7,095 nucleotides of DNA from JBBSEZ01 sp038239195 (GTDB taxonomy: Bacteria; Planctomycetota; Planctomycetia; Gemmatales; Gemmataceae), in contig JBBSEZ010000494.1 in the NCBI GenBank assembly GCA_038239195.1, forward strand, positions 1-7,095, written 5' to 3'. The notes under the pieces are model-generated. The model saw only the letters and a list, made by a program, of their open reading frames with translations. It searched no databases and was not told where the DNA came from. Both the position numbers and the translations under genes were made by a program. Positions 1 through 6,277 of the stretch are shown here, one piece after another (positions within the stretch are counted from its first letter, which is position 1; each line of letters begins with the position of its first letter).

Positions 1-2
1 AC

Positions 3-92
3 TTTTTCACGTTCCGCATCGAGCAGGAAACCCAACGCCTCCACCCCCATCGCGGCCTGTTGGAGGCTGTTTCATGGCCCATGGCGGTCTAG
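3..92 (+). other. Possible C-terminal tail of an unidentified plus-strand gene entering from the left
   Basis: Reading from position 3, an open frame of 29 codons runs from the window edge to a TAG at 90-92. Its codons have mostly G or C in the third position (21 of 29 by hand count), as expected for coding DNA in a high-GC genome. The peptide ends with residues LLEAVSWPMAV. The overlapping minus-strand frame here (the end of the LamG pseudogene frame) is low-complexity and not protein-like, so foreign sequence probably begins near position 112. I do not recognise the peptide. It could be the end of a transposase or any other gene brought in by a rearrangement, or chance. Only 29 codons are visible, so confidence is low. 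Confidence 0.2.
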
Positions 93-1187
93 CGGCCGGC
101 CGGTTGCGCCCATTGGAAACCGTGCGGAGCAGTTTCTCGGCCGCTGCCGCCCCGGAGCCAAGCTCGACCTTGTACTTGATCAGGCCCGGTTTGAGCTTCA
201 CCGCGAACGCGTAGGCTTTGTCGTCCCCAGGCTTCCGGGTCGTGGTGCTGACGAGTTTGTCGTTGGCATAGAGCTTCAGGAAGACGACATCGGCAGCCGC
301 CGTCAGTGTCCCGTTGTAGAACACCGTCCCCTCGTTCTTGTCGTCGCGGGCGTAGAACTGGCCGTCCTCGGGCTGCTCGTCCTTTGCGGGCACGCGTTCC
401 ACCCAGTTATCTTTCGCGGGCTCCTTGACCGCGATCGTCGTCGAACGCACGATCTCCTTGCCGCCATTGTTGATCGCGACCGTGACGGTCATTGTCCCGC
501 TTTTCTGTGCTCGCTTCAGGACGAGCTTGTTCGGCGCCGTTTCCTTGAGCACGGCGATGTCGGAAACCGTCCAGGTGTGATGCAGTTTGTCCGCGCCGCT
601 GGCCCGCATCTCGTTCAGGTTGGCGATTTTCGGCACGACCTCGATCGTCTTCCGCCCGTCCCAGGCGGCCGGCGCTTCCAGTGTGAAGACCGGCTCGGGA
701 ATGGCTTCCTTGATGAGGGTGGGAATGTCCCTGGTCTTCACCTCGCCGGGGTAGATCGCCTTGAACCGCAGCGTGAGTGACTGGTTACCCACCACCCGCC
801 CCGCATCAAAGGCGAACGTGAACCGATTCGTGGCGACAACGGTTTCTCGACCGTCGCGTACCGCGACCCAGTACACCTGCTGCGCACCTCCGGCCTTCGC
901 GGTGAGCGTGATACTCTTTCCCTCGGCCACGACGACTTTCGCCTCGGAGACGGAGAGCTCGGCGCCCGGCTGCACCAGCGGCCCAACCAGCGTCTGGAGG
1001 GGCCTCTGGTTCTCGTACTGGAGCCGAACCCAGTCGGCCGAACGAACGACGTTCGAGATCCGCACCTCGTCGATGTCGCCGACGAAGTCATAGTTGTGAT
1101 ACCAGCCGCCGATCCAGGGCCGGGCCGGGGACCTGAGCGCCAACGGGGCCGAGGCCGTTTTTGATTCGCCTTCGAGGGCCCCATTGA

Positions 1188-1195
1188 TATAAATT
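1188..1195. repeat. Target-site duplication, left copy (TATAAATT)
   Basis: This is a perfect direct repeat of the sequence at 1307-1314, abutting the left end of the inserted element. On the minus strand the uninterrupted target reads through the codons for I-Y-I of the LamG domain. It is an unusually AT-rich spot within a GC-rich gene. Confidence 0.88.
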
Positions 1196-1216
1196 CAACG
1201 GGCCGAAAAGCGGCTA
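1196..1216 (+). repeat. Left terminal inverted repeat of the 111-bp element
   Basis: This 21-bp end starts CAACG and contains GGCCGAAAAGCGGCTA. Its reverse complement lies at 1286-1306, with one mismatch at the fifth base (G here, A in the other copy read in the same sense). Confidence 0.9.
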
Positions 1217-1285
1217 AGATTACCCAGTTTAACGCAACATTCCAAGTAGAAAACCGAGTGTCAATGGGTTGTCACTGCCCGTTTC

Positions 1286-1306
1286 TAGCCGCTTTTCGGC
1301 CTGTTG
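1286..1306 (-). repeat. Right terminal inverted repeat of the 111-bp element
   Basis: Read on the minus strand this end starts CAACA followed by GGCCGAAAAGCGGCTA, matching the left end at 20 of 21 bases. It ends directly against the second TATAAATT copy. Confidence 0.9.
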
Positions 1307-1314
1307 TATAAATT
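1307..1314. repeat. Target-site duplication, right copy (TATAAATT)
   Basis: This perfect copy of 1188-1195 abuts the right end of the element. The identical copies and the nearly identical inverted repeats suggest a fairly recent insertion. The next base (C1315) also matches the first base of the element, so a 9-bp duplication cannot be wholly excluded. Confidence 0.88.
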
Positions 1315-1520
1315 CGCGATTCACCTTTCCGATAGGCATGCACGACGTGCGTCCACTGGTCCGGGGCCAGGGTGCTCCGATTGCGAACGTCGGCGCCCGA
1401 GAAATAACATTCCATTCTCACGTGAGGCGGGCTGCGATAGTGCATGACCACCTTTCCCTGGCCATGCTCATTGCCCCAGGCAATCGCCCGGCCATTGCTC
1501 TTCTCGGCGCGAGCCCACGC

Positions 1521-1523
1521 TTA
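1521..1523 (-). other. In-frame TAA nonsense codon inside the LamG domain
   Basis: On the minus strand the reading is S-H-S-T-stop-A-W-A-R-A-E-K, and LamG-like sequence continues in the same frame for 71 more codons. There is no frame change at this point, so a single base substitution explains it; GAA to TAA (Glu to stop) fits the usual T-x-A-W pattern at this strand of the jellyroll. It lies upstream, in the direction of translation, of the inserted element, so it would stop translation before the insertion is reached. A sequencing error is possible. Confidence 0.85.
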
Positions 1524-2180
1524 GGTACTGTGGGAGCTCGAACCAGTGGGATAGCTCGGGATCTTGTCTCCGCAGAAGATGCCTTTCCCGCCGGGGAAGT
1601 GCCTCGCCCTGCCGATGATTCCGGCCGTCGAGGTCGTCCCGGTGTCCGCGCTCGTCAGGGAGCCGACTTCGTCCTTGTTGGGCTCGCCCATGTGCCAGAC
1701 GCTGAGGTAGCCGTTTGACTCGTTGAACACGGCCTTGCCGTTCGACTCGGACTTCGCGTCGGCCTTGCCCCAATGAAGTTTGATCTCCTGCCGCGCGTTG
1801 CCCTGGATCCTGGGCACCCGCACCCAGATGCCGGCGGCCCCTCCGGACGCGTCCCACTCCTCGATCTGGTACGCCAGCGGGGCGCCCGTGCTCGACGAGA
1901 ACCGCAGGTCCGCGCCGTTGGCTTTCGCCTGGCTGAAGTCGAAGAAGTCCTTGTGTAACCGGACGAGCAACGGGAAGCCCTCGACGGACGCCGAGGCCGG
2001 CAGATTGGCGCCCTCGGGCGTCGTGAGGACGTACACCGAGCCGGAGTGCTTCCAATCCGGATAGGCGGCGGGCGCCTGGCCTGCCAGGGCGAGTAGAACA
2101 AAGACGGCGAGTGCCGGAGGTGTTTTCAAGGTTTTCCGTCCCACGTGTTTGAGCTCGGTCAGGTACGTGCCCCGTTGCAC

Positions 2181-4727
2181 TTACTCTTTCCAGACGAAGA
2201 TTTCGGAGACCCCGCTTCGGGCCCTGTCCTTGTGGGCGAACACGACGCGCACCTTGCTCGCCTTTACCGCGGTGAAAAAAACCTCGTTGAACTGACTGCC
2301 GGTCGGCTTTTCGGGCGTTTTCTTCGCGTTGGTCACGCTCCGCCACGCCTTACCGTCCCAGTACTCGACTTCGTATCGGGTCGGCGGCTGTACCCCGCCG
2401 CGGTCGTCGTAGATCGCCAGTTCGATCCGGCGGAATGTTTTCTCCGTTCCGAAATCGACTTCGAGCCAGTCGGTTTTGTTGGGCGACTCGTAACTGGTCC
2501 AGCGGTTCGTCGGGCTGGGGAGGAAATTGACCTTGCCGTCGATGGCCAGCGCCGGCTTGCCGCCGAAGCGGTCCGAGTACGACGCGCTGGCCTTCGGGAA
2601 CGGTTTGTCACCGGGGTTGTAGGCGAGGTTCCCGGCCGGGTGCGGGGCCGGGGCCAGCGGCAGCTTCGCATCGCCCCAGGCCTCGACCTCGGTCAGGCCG
2701 GTCTTTCCGCCCTCCGCGTGGTGCAGAACGGCTCGCACCTTCGTGGTTGCCAGCGCGGGGAAGCGGATCACGTTCGCCCGCCGGCCCGTCGGTTTGTCCG
2801 GAGTGCGCGTCTGGGTCGGCACCGCCTTCCAGTCCTTCCCGTCCCAGTATTCCAGGTCGAACCGGGCCGGCGGGACAATTCCCCTTTCATCCTCCAGGAA
2901 GTACAGCTTTGCCGTTTGAAGCGCGACCCGCATGCCGAAGTCGATGGCGACCGTATCACTCCTGTTCGGCGACCCCTCGCAGGTCCAGCGGTTCGGCGGA
3001 TCGCGGTGATACCAGTAGTTGCCGTCGATCAACTTCGACGGCGGTGTGCGCGGGTGGGAGTACGAAGCGGACACGCGCGGAAAGTATGTGCCGTCGTTGT
3101 TCACCGCGTAGTTCACGGACGTCAGGGCCGGCTGCGCTGGGGCCTTCGCCGCCGGCAGCTTCGCCGACAGCGGGGCGAGTTTGTCCGACGCCGCGATTTC
3201 TTTTCCGTCCGCGAATAGCTTCAATCCCTTGCCGCGTTTGTATCGAGTGCCGTCGCGGTCCCACACGACGCTGACGAGGTGCCCGCGGTACGGCACGCCG
3301 TCGAGCGCGAAGTAGGCCCAGTCGGCGGAGGCGAGCGGCCTCACTTCGAGAACATCGTCGTCGCGCGGGCGCAACCCGACCAGGCCGGTTATGACGAGGT
3401 CGTTGAACGACGAGTGAAAGTAGTGTTCGCTGTGGTTGTAGCCGTCGTGGCCCTCGAAGGAGCCGGTGTCCGGATGACAGGCCTCGGCGAGGTAGGGCTT
3501 GCCGTTCTTGCGATGCGTCTTCGCGAACGTCCGGAGCAACTTCACGTAATCCGCCGACGCGACAACTTTCTGCTCGTATTCCTGGAGCAGGTTCGCCATC
3601 GCCTTGAGCGTCTGGCTCGTGGCGTAGGGCCACGACTGTCCGCTCCACCAGCAGCACGTCTTCTTCAGCAGGAACATCGGGTCCTTCCGCTCGACCGTCG
3701 TCGGGCCGAACCCGGCTGCGAAGCCATCTTTACCGAGTAATTTCCTCCAGGCGACCTCGTATCCCTTTCCACCATCCGGCATCGAGAACTGCCACGGCAC
3801 GTAGCCGATGAGCTCGCGGCCATGCTCACTGCCGGCGTGCCGCCCGGATTGGTACGTGAGGGTGAGCGCCTTCACCTTGAAGCCGTCGGCCTCCTCGTCG
3901 CGCTGCGACATCGGGAAGAAGAACTGCCGCTTCGCATCCCAAAGCTTTTTCCGGAGGTTGTCCTTCAGGCCCGCGGCCTTCTTGCGATACGCTTCCGCCG
4001 TCGCCCTGTCTCCCGCGAGGTCGGCGACGCGGGCGATGGCCAGGGCGTCAGCCCACAGGTAGGCGTTCATGGTGGGACGGTAGCCCGGCGCGCCGCGAAG
4101 GACGTCCCTCGTCTGACGACTGTTGATGTTGAATTCCATGCCATCGTCATGCCCGGTCTGCCAAAACAGCCCCACCGCCGGCACGAAGTGCCGTTTCTCC
4201 CAGCCCTCGTGGTTCTTCTTCAGGTCGGGCAGCAGGGCCTTCACGAAGGCCTCGTCGGGGTGGACGCGGTGGACGGCCCAGACCGAGTCGGCCAGCCAGG
4301 TGCTGTAGTTGCGTGGCTGGGCGCCGGGCGTGCGGAACCAGTAGCGGGCGTAGTCGCGCGCGTACCGAGGGTCGCGCAACCAGCGGGCCTCGTAGAGTTG
4401 ATGCCCCGCCGGGCACGAGATCGCTCCGTAGGTGCCGGACCAGAACGGGCGATCGATGAACTCGGTGAACGAATAGCCGGAATTGGGCGAGCCATAGGTG
4501 AGGTGCTTGGTCAACAGCTCCCAGCGGTAGTAGTACGTCGTTTGGATGTCCGCATCGGGGCACTCGAAGAACGGGATGTTGGCCTTGTACCAGTCCCAGT
4601 CCTTGTTGTCCCAGAACGTCTCGCGGTCCAGCAATGGCTGGGGCGGCAGCAGAGCGTCCGCGGCCCTGGCCTGACCGGCAAGGAGACAGAGGCCGAGCGT
4701 GGCGAGCAGGCAACGGATCGTTCGCAT
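2181..4727 (-). CDS. Exported MGH1-like glycoside hydrolase with two F5/8 type C domains
   Basis: The predicted protein has 848 residues. A signal peptide (residues 1-22, MRTIRCLLATLG through GQARA) precedes an alpha/alpha-toroid glycosidase core of about residues 30-450, of the type called MGH1-like and related to GH63/GH37 enzymes. Supporting motifs are WLADSVW (144-150), TGHDDGMEFN (191-200) and YLAEACHPDTG (412-422). By position, an Asp of the DDG pair (194/195) and Glu415 are my candidates for the catalytic acid and base; this is inferred from family pattern, not shown. A small beta-rich tail (about 450-515) resembles the C-cap of such enzymes. Two F5/8 type C (discoidin, carbohydrate-binding) domains follow at about 538-686 and 698-848, with shared landmarks PNRWTCEGSPN / TNRWTSYESPN, IDFG / VDFG and EYWDGK. 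The likely role is extracytoplasmic hydrolysis of an alpha-linked glycan; the substrate cannot be read from the sequence. I chose the ATG at 4727 because it starts the signal peptide directly; a TTG at 4748 would add seven residues. No good Shine-Dalgarno sequence is visible. The gene appears intact and is followed with no gap by the LamG pseudogene. Confidence 0.88.
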   Translation of the reverse strand: MRTIRCLLATLGLCLLAGQARAADALLPPQPLLDRETFWDNKDWDWYKANIPFFECPDADIQTTYYYRWELLTKHLTYGSPNSGYSFTEFIDRPFWSGTYGAISCPAGHQLYEARWLRDPRYARDYARYWFRTPGAQPRNYSTWLADSVWAVHRVHPDEAFVKALLPDLKKNHEGWEKRHFVPAVGLFWQTGHDDGMEFNINSRQTRDVLRGAPGYRPTMNAYLWADALAIARVADLAGDRATAEAYRKKAAGLKDNLRKKLWDAKRQFFFPMSQRDEEADGFKVKALTLTYQSGRHAGSEHGRELIGYVPWQFSMPDGGKGYEVAWRKLLGKDGFAAGFGPTTVERKDPMFLLKKTCCWWSGQSWPYATSQTLKAMANLLQEYEQKVVASADYVKLLRTFAKTHRKNGKPYLAEACHPDTGSFEGHDGYNHSEHYFHSSFNDLVITGLVGLRPRDDDVLEVRPLASADWAYFALDGVPYRGHLVSVVWDRDGTRYKRGKGLKLFADGKEIAASDKLAPLSAKLPAAKAPAQPALTSVNYAVNNDGTYFPRVSASYSHPRTPPSKLIDGNYWYHRDPPNRWTCEGSPNRSDTVAIDFGMRVALQTAKLYFLEDERGIVPPARFDLEYWDGKDWKAVPTQTRTPDKPTGRRANVIRFPALATTKVRAVLHHAEGGKTGLTEVEAWGDAKLPLAPAPHPAGNLAYNPGDKPFPKASASYSDRFGGKPALAIDGKVNFLPSPTNRWTSYESPNKTDWLEVDFGTEKTFRRIELAIYDDRGGVQPPTRYEVEYWDGKAWRSVTNAKKTPEKPTGSQFNEVFFTAVKASKVRVVFAHKDRARSGVSEIFVWKE
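2184..2191 (-). promoter_or_regulatory. Shine-Dalgarno-like GGAAAGAG before the LamG gene
   Basis: The minus strand reads GGAAAGAG, then TAA (the stop of the glycoside hydrolase gene) and at once GTG (2180-2178). The ribosome site therefore sits inside the last codons of the upstream gene, and stop and start abut with no spacer. This suggests coupled translation from a shared message. The competing start, GTG at 2144, has no comparable site. Confidence 0.5.
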
Positions 4728-4870
4728 GGGGGCCCCCGGAGTTACCAATCTTTGCGGAAGGGAGAAACCGGACTTTTCCGCGCGAGCTGGCCTCGATCAT
4801 CCTATCAACTCGCGAGCCCACGGAGCCCCGGAGCCTTCGGTGGGAGCGGTTCGCGCTCTCGATGTCTCGC

Positions 4871-5916
4871 TCATTCCTCCCTGGCGAACTGCGCGCTCCC
4901 GCGGACCTCGCCCTCCTCGATGCGCGGGCTCGGATCGCTCGGTTTCTCCTTATTCCACATCACCTTGCTGTCGCCTTGCAGGAGCTTGAACTGGACGGCG
5001 CCGTTGGCGGTCAGGGTCAGCGCGACGGCGGAACTGCCCTGGACGTTCCCAAGGAACTTCATCTCGCGGGCCCGCATCTCGAGCCGCGAGTCGCCGTTCA
5101 GGTCGCCTGTGCTGACGCTGCCGCCAGGGGCGTCGATCTCGACGTTCGCCTCGGCGTTGAGGCCCGCCAGCGTCACGGTGCCGCCGGGGGCGGCGAGCTT
5201 CAGGACCGATTTGCCGTTGACCGCCCCTTCCAGGACGATCGCCCTGGCCTGAAGGGCGGAGGCGTCCAGTTCGCCATCGTGGACTCCCTTGATTCGCAAG
5301 GTGCCGATGCGGCCCGACAGCCTGGTACGCTTGCCGTTGTTGATCGCCTCAACCGTGTGCGTGCCCGCCGGGCCCTCCAGGCGGGTCAGCCCTGCCGTTG
5401 CCTTGCCTGCCCTGGTCCGCTCCTCCTCCAAAGCCTTCTCGGCGGCCTCTGCTTTGGCTGACGCGCTGGCCAACTTCTTTTCCAGCGTCTCGCGCTGCCC
5501 GGCGGCGTCAACCCCAGGGCGGCCAGTTTCTTCTCCAGGGCCCGGAGCCGTTCCCCGTCCTTCCGGGCGACCGTAAGCGCGTTCTTCAACTTCCGCGCCT
5601 CGGCGGACGCCGTTTCGGCCTCGCTCTCAGCCGCCTGCTTTGCGGCAAGCAACGTGAGGGCGCCCGTCTGGTCGGGGGGCACTACGGCAGTGGGAGATGG
5701 CCGGCTCACCAGGAGCACCAGCACGAGGAGCGAGAGCACCGCCACGGCGGCGATCATGCCCCAGGGCCGGCGGGGGGGTGGCGGCGGCGGTTCGCTGGGC
5801 ATCTTGGCGGGCTCCGGTTGTCCACCGAAGACAGCGCCGCAAGCGGGGCAGGCGGGGCCGGCGGCCTCCTCGGCAAGGAGGAGGACGTCGCAGTCGGGGC
5901 AGCGCGAGGCGGCCAT
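4871..5916 (-). pseudogene. Frameshifted zinc-ribbon, transmembrane, coiled-coil and beta-repeat protein
   Basis: Two overlapping minus-strand frames form one gene if a single base is restored near 5512-5515, giving 348 residues. Frame one (from ATG 5916) has an N-terminal zinc ribbon (C6-P-D-C9 and C23-P-A-C26), a proline-rich linker (EPPPPPPRRP), one transmembrane segment (about 52-71, WGMIAAVAVLSLLVLVLLV) and an Ala/Glu/Lys-rich coiled coil from about 84. After residue 135 this frame degenerates into Arg/Pro/Trp-rich residues, while the other frame resumes the coiled coil (TLEKKLASASAKAEAAEKAL) to about 175. The rest (about 186-318) is a run of short beta-strand-like repeats with Gly/Asn turns (LSGRIGTLRIKG, TVTLAGLNAEANVEIDAPGG, SRLEMRAREMKFLG), like a small beta-helix or DUF2807-type fold, ending in an acidic tail. 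Topology is inferred to be cytoplasmic zinc ribbon and extracytoplasmic C-terminus. No enzymatic motif is seen and the function is unknown. The ATG is well supported by AAGGAG eight bases upstream. The break may be mutation, sequencing error, or, less likely, programmed -1 frameshifting. Confidence 0.78.
5512..5515 (-). other. One-base frameshift point in a G run
   Basis: On the minus strand the codons read GCC CTG GGG TTG ACG. The protein makes sense only if reading changes to GTT GAC GCC GCC after the GGG, as if the run of four G had once been five. Before this point the frame encodes LEKKLAALG; after it the other frame gives VDAAGQRETLEKKLA, keeping the coiled-coil character. Loss of one G by slippage, or a base-calling error in a homopolymer, explains it. 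A tRNA on GGG could also slip back by one onto GGG, so recoding is not strictly excluded. Confidence 0.7.
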
Positions 5917-5924
5917 GTTCGGGG

Positions 5925-5930
5925 CTCCTT
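5925..5930 (-). promoter_or_regulatory. Ribosome binding site AAGGAG for the zinc-ribbon gene
   Basis: AAGGAG on the minus strand lies eight bases before ATG 5916-5914. It is the clearest Shine-Dalgarno site in the window and fixes the start so that the CPDC zinc-ribbon motif begins at residue 6. Confidence 0.75.
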
Positions 5931-5968
5931 CGGTGGTTCCGGCTCTTCACGGCTTGGAGAGCGCGCCC

Positions 5969-5993
5969 TGAGGGCCTTGTTCCCTGGCCCTCA
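5969..5993. repeat. Perfect 8-bp inverted repeat upstream of the zinc-ribbon gene
   Basis: TGAGGGCC (5969-5976) is followed after nine bases by its exact complement GGCCCTCA (5986-5993). It lies 53 bases before the ATG of the minus-strand gene. It could be a leader hairpin or a dyad operator. No U run follows on either strand, so an intrinsic terminator is unlikely. Confidence 0.4.
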
Positions 5994-6161
5994 CTCCGGC
6001 AATCTCCTGCTCGAGGGTCGCGCCGGCTGGTGTAAATGGCGCTCCGACGCCCGATTTCCCGAAGAAATTGGCGGCATCGCCGGAGCCCGAGCCTGCTCGC
6101 TCCATTTCCGGATGAGGGCCCCGCCTCACCGAGTATCGGGCGACGGAAATAACCCTGGCGC

Positions 6162-6191
6162 TTGCCCGCCGCGCCTTCCCCTGACTATAAG
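6162..6191 (+). promoter_or_regulatory. Possible sigma70-type promoter for the BamB-like gene
   Basis: TTGCCC (6162-6167) and TATAAG (6186-6191) are separated by 18 bases, an acceptable spacing. TATAAG matches the consensus at five of six positions and is a rare AT-rich spot in this GC-rich region. A start about seven bases downstream would give a leader of roughly 80 bases before ATG 6278. This is sequence resemblance only. Confidence 0.4.
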
Positions 6192-6277
6192 TTGCCAGGA
6201 GAGGAAACAAGCCAGCGCTCCCCGACAACCGGGCCTTGGCCTGGCGGCTCGCTCCTCGAAACGAACCAGGGTTGCTC

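Larger units (their letters stand above)
1196..1306. mobile_element. MITE-like non-autonomous element, 111 bp, inserted in the LamG gene
   Basis: The element has 21-bp terminal inverted repeats (1196-1216 and 1286-1306) that match at 20 of 21 positions and share the core GGCCGAAAAGCGGCTA. Perfect 8-bp direct repeats, TATAAATT, flank it directly. A further CAGT lies at the same distance from each end (1225-1228 and, reversed, 1274-1277), and weaker symmetry continues inward, so the whole element could fold back on itself. Its GC content by hand count is 56 of 111, visibly lower than the flanking genes. It holds no credible open reading frame, so any transposition would need a transposase encoded elsewhere. 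Deleting it plus one 8-bp repeat restores the interrupted LamG reading frame exactly (R-I-Y then I-N-G-A-L-E-G), which is independent proof of the boundaries. An 8-bp duplication occurs in several IS families, and I cannot assign this one. A 9-bp duplication (TATAAATTC) is possible but makes the inverted repeats asymmetric by one base. Confidence 0.88.
7..2180 (-). pseudogene. Broken gene for an exported DUF2341-LamG-Ig-like protein
   Basis: This is one ancestral gene now in pieces. The first piece (2180 to 1524) encodes a signal-peptide-like stretch (hydrophobic core ALAVFVLLALAG, then a possible cleavage near APA-AYPDW), a DUF2341 domain (about residues 70-140; GFPLLVRL, IWVRVPRI, KLHWGK) and the start of a LamG concanavalin-like jellyroll (NGYLSVWHMGE). 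An in-frame TAA at 1521-1523 interrupts it. The same frame then continues with clear LamG sequence (AWARAEKSNGRAIAWGNEHG, DQWTHVV) until a 111-bp insertion at 1196-1306. After the insertion the frame resumes (WIGGWYHNYDFVGDIDEVRIS) and runs through Ig/PKD-like beta-sandwich sequence to a TGA at 7-9. Without the 119 inserted bases the frame is 685 codons with one internal stop. The last 34 or so residues (after LLRTVSN, below about position 112) look unrelated, so the original C-terminus is probably missing. Related proteins, as I recall them, continue there into an SGNH/sialate esterase-like domain; this is unverified. Likely former role: exported carbohydrate-binding or adhesion protein. The GTG at 2180 has a good ribosome site; a GTG at 2144 would give a more usual signal-peptide length. 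Confidence 0.87.
5917..6277. other. Divergent intergenic region, 361 bp
   Basis: This stretch lies between the start codons of the divergently transcribed zinc-ribbon gene (minus) and the BamB-like gene (plus). I see no credible gene in it: the open frames crossing it give Arg/Pro/Gly-rich peptides typical of shadow translation. It contains the ribosome site of the minus-strand gene, an 8-bp perfect inverted repeat at 5969-5993, a weaker hairpin at 6051-6071 (CCGATTTC, five-base loop, GAAATTGG, one G-T wobble), a bulged hairpin at 6082-6103, and a possible promoter at 6162-6191 for the plus-strand gene. Any shared regulation of the two genes would act here, but nothing identifies a regulator. 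Confidence 0.6.

Noticed and set aside
1269..1718. 149-codon plus-strand frame starting inside the inserted element
   Set aside because: It is antisense to LamG and DUF2341 coding sequence and begins within the element by chance; the element is too short to hold a gene.
2145..3218. Long plus-strand open frame opposite the glycoside hydrolase
   Set aside because: It lies wholly antisense to clear F5/8 domains and encodes an Arg/Val/Gly-rich peptide without domain features, a usual shadow in GC-rich DNA.
4728..4748. TTG start adding seven residues to the glycoside hydrolase
   Set aside because: The ATG at 4727 begins a normal signal peptide directly; the extension adds MVTPGAP before it with no ribosome site.
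4781..4817. Direct repeat CGCGAGC (4781-4787 and 4811-4817) and a TAGGAT box on the minus strand upstream of the glycoside hydrolase
   Set aside because: Seven-base matches in GC-rich DNA are common and the box has no convincing -35 partner, so no operator or promoter is called.
4820..4850. Terminator hairpin downstream of the zinc-ribbon gene (CCCAC and GTGGG arms)
   Set aside because: Only five base pairs match cleanly and no U run follows in the direction of transcription.
3822..5252. 476-codon plus-strand open frame
   Set aside because: It spans the end of one real minus-strand gene and the start of another with biased composition and no motifs; a shadow frame.
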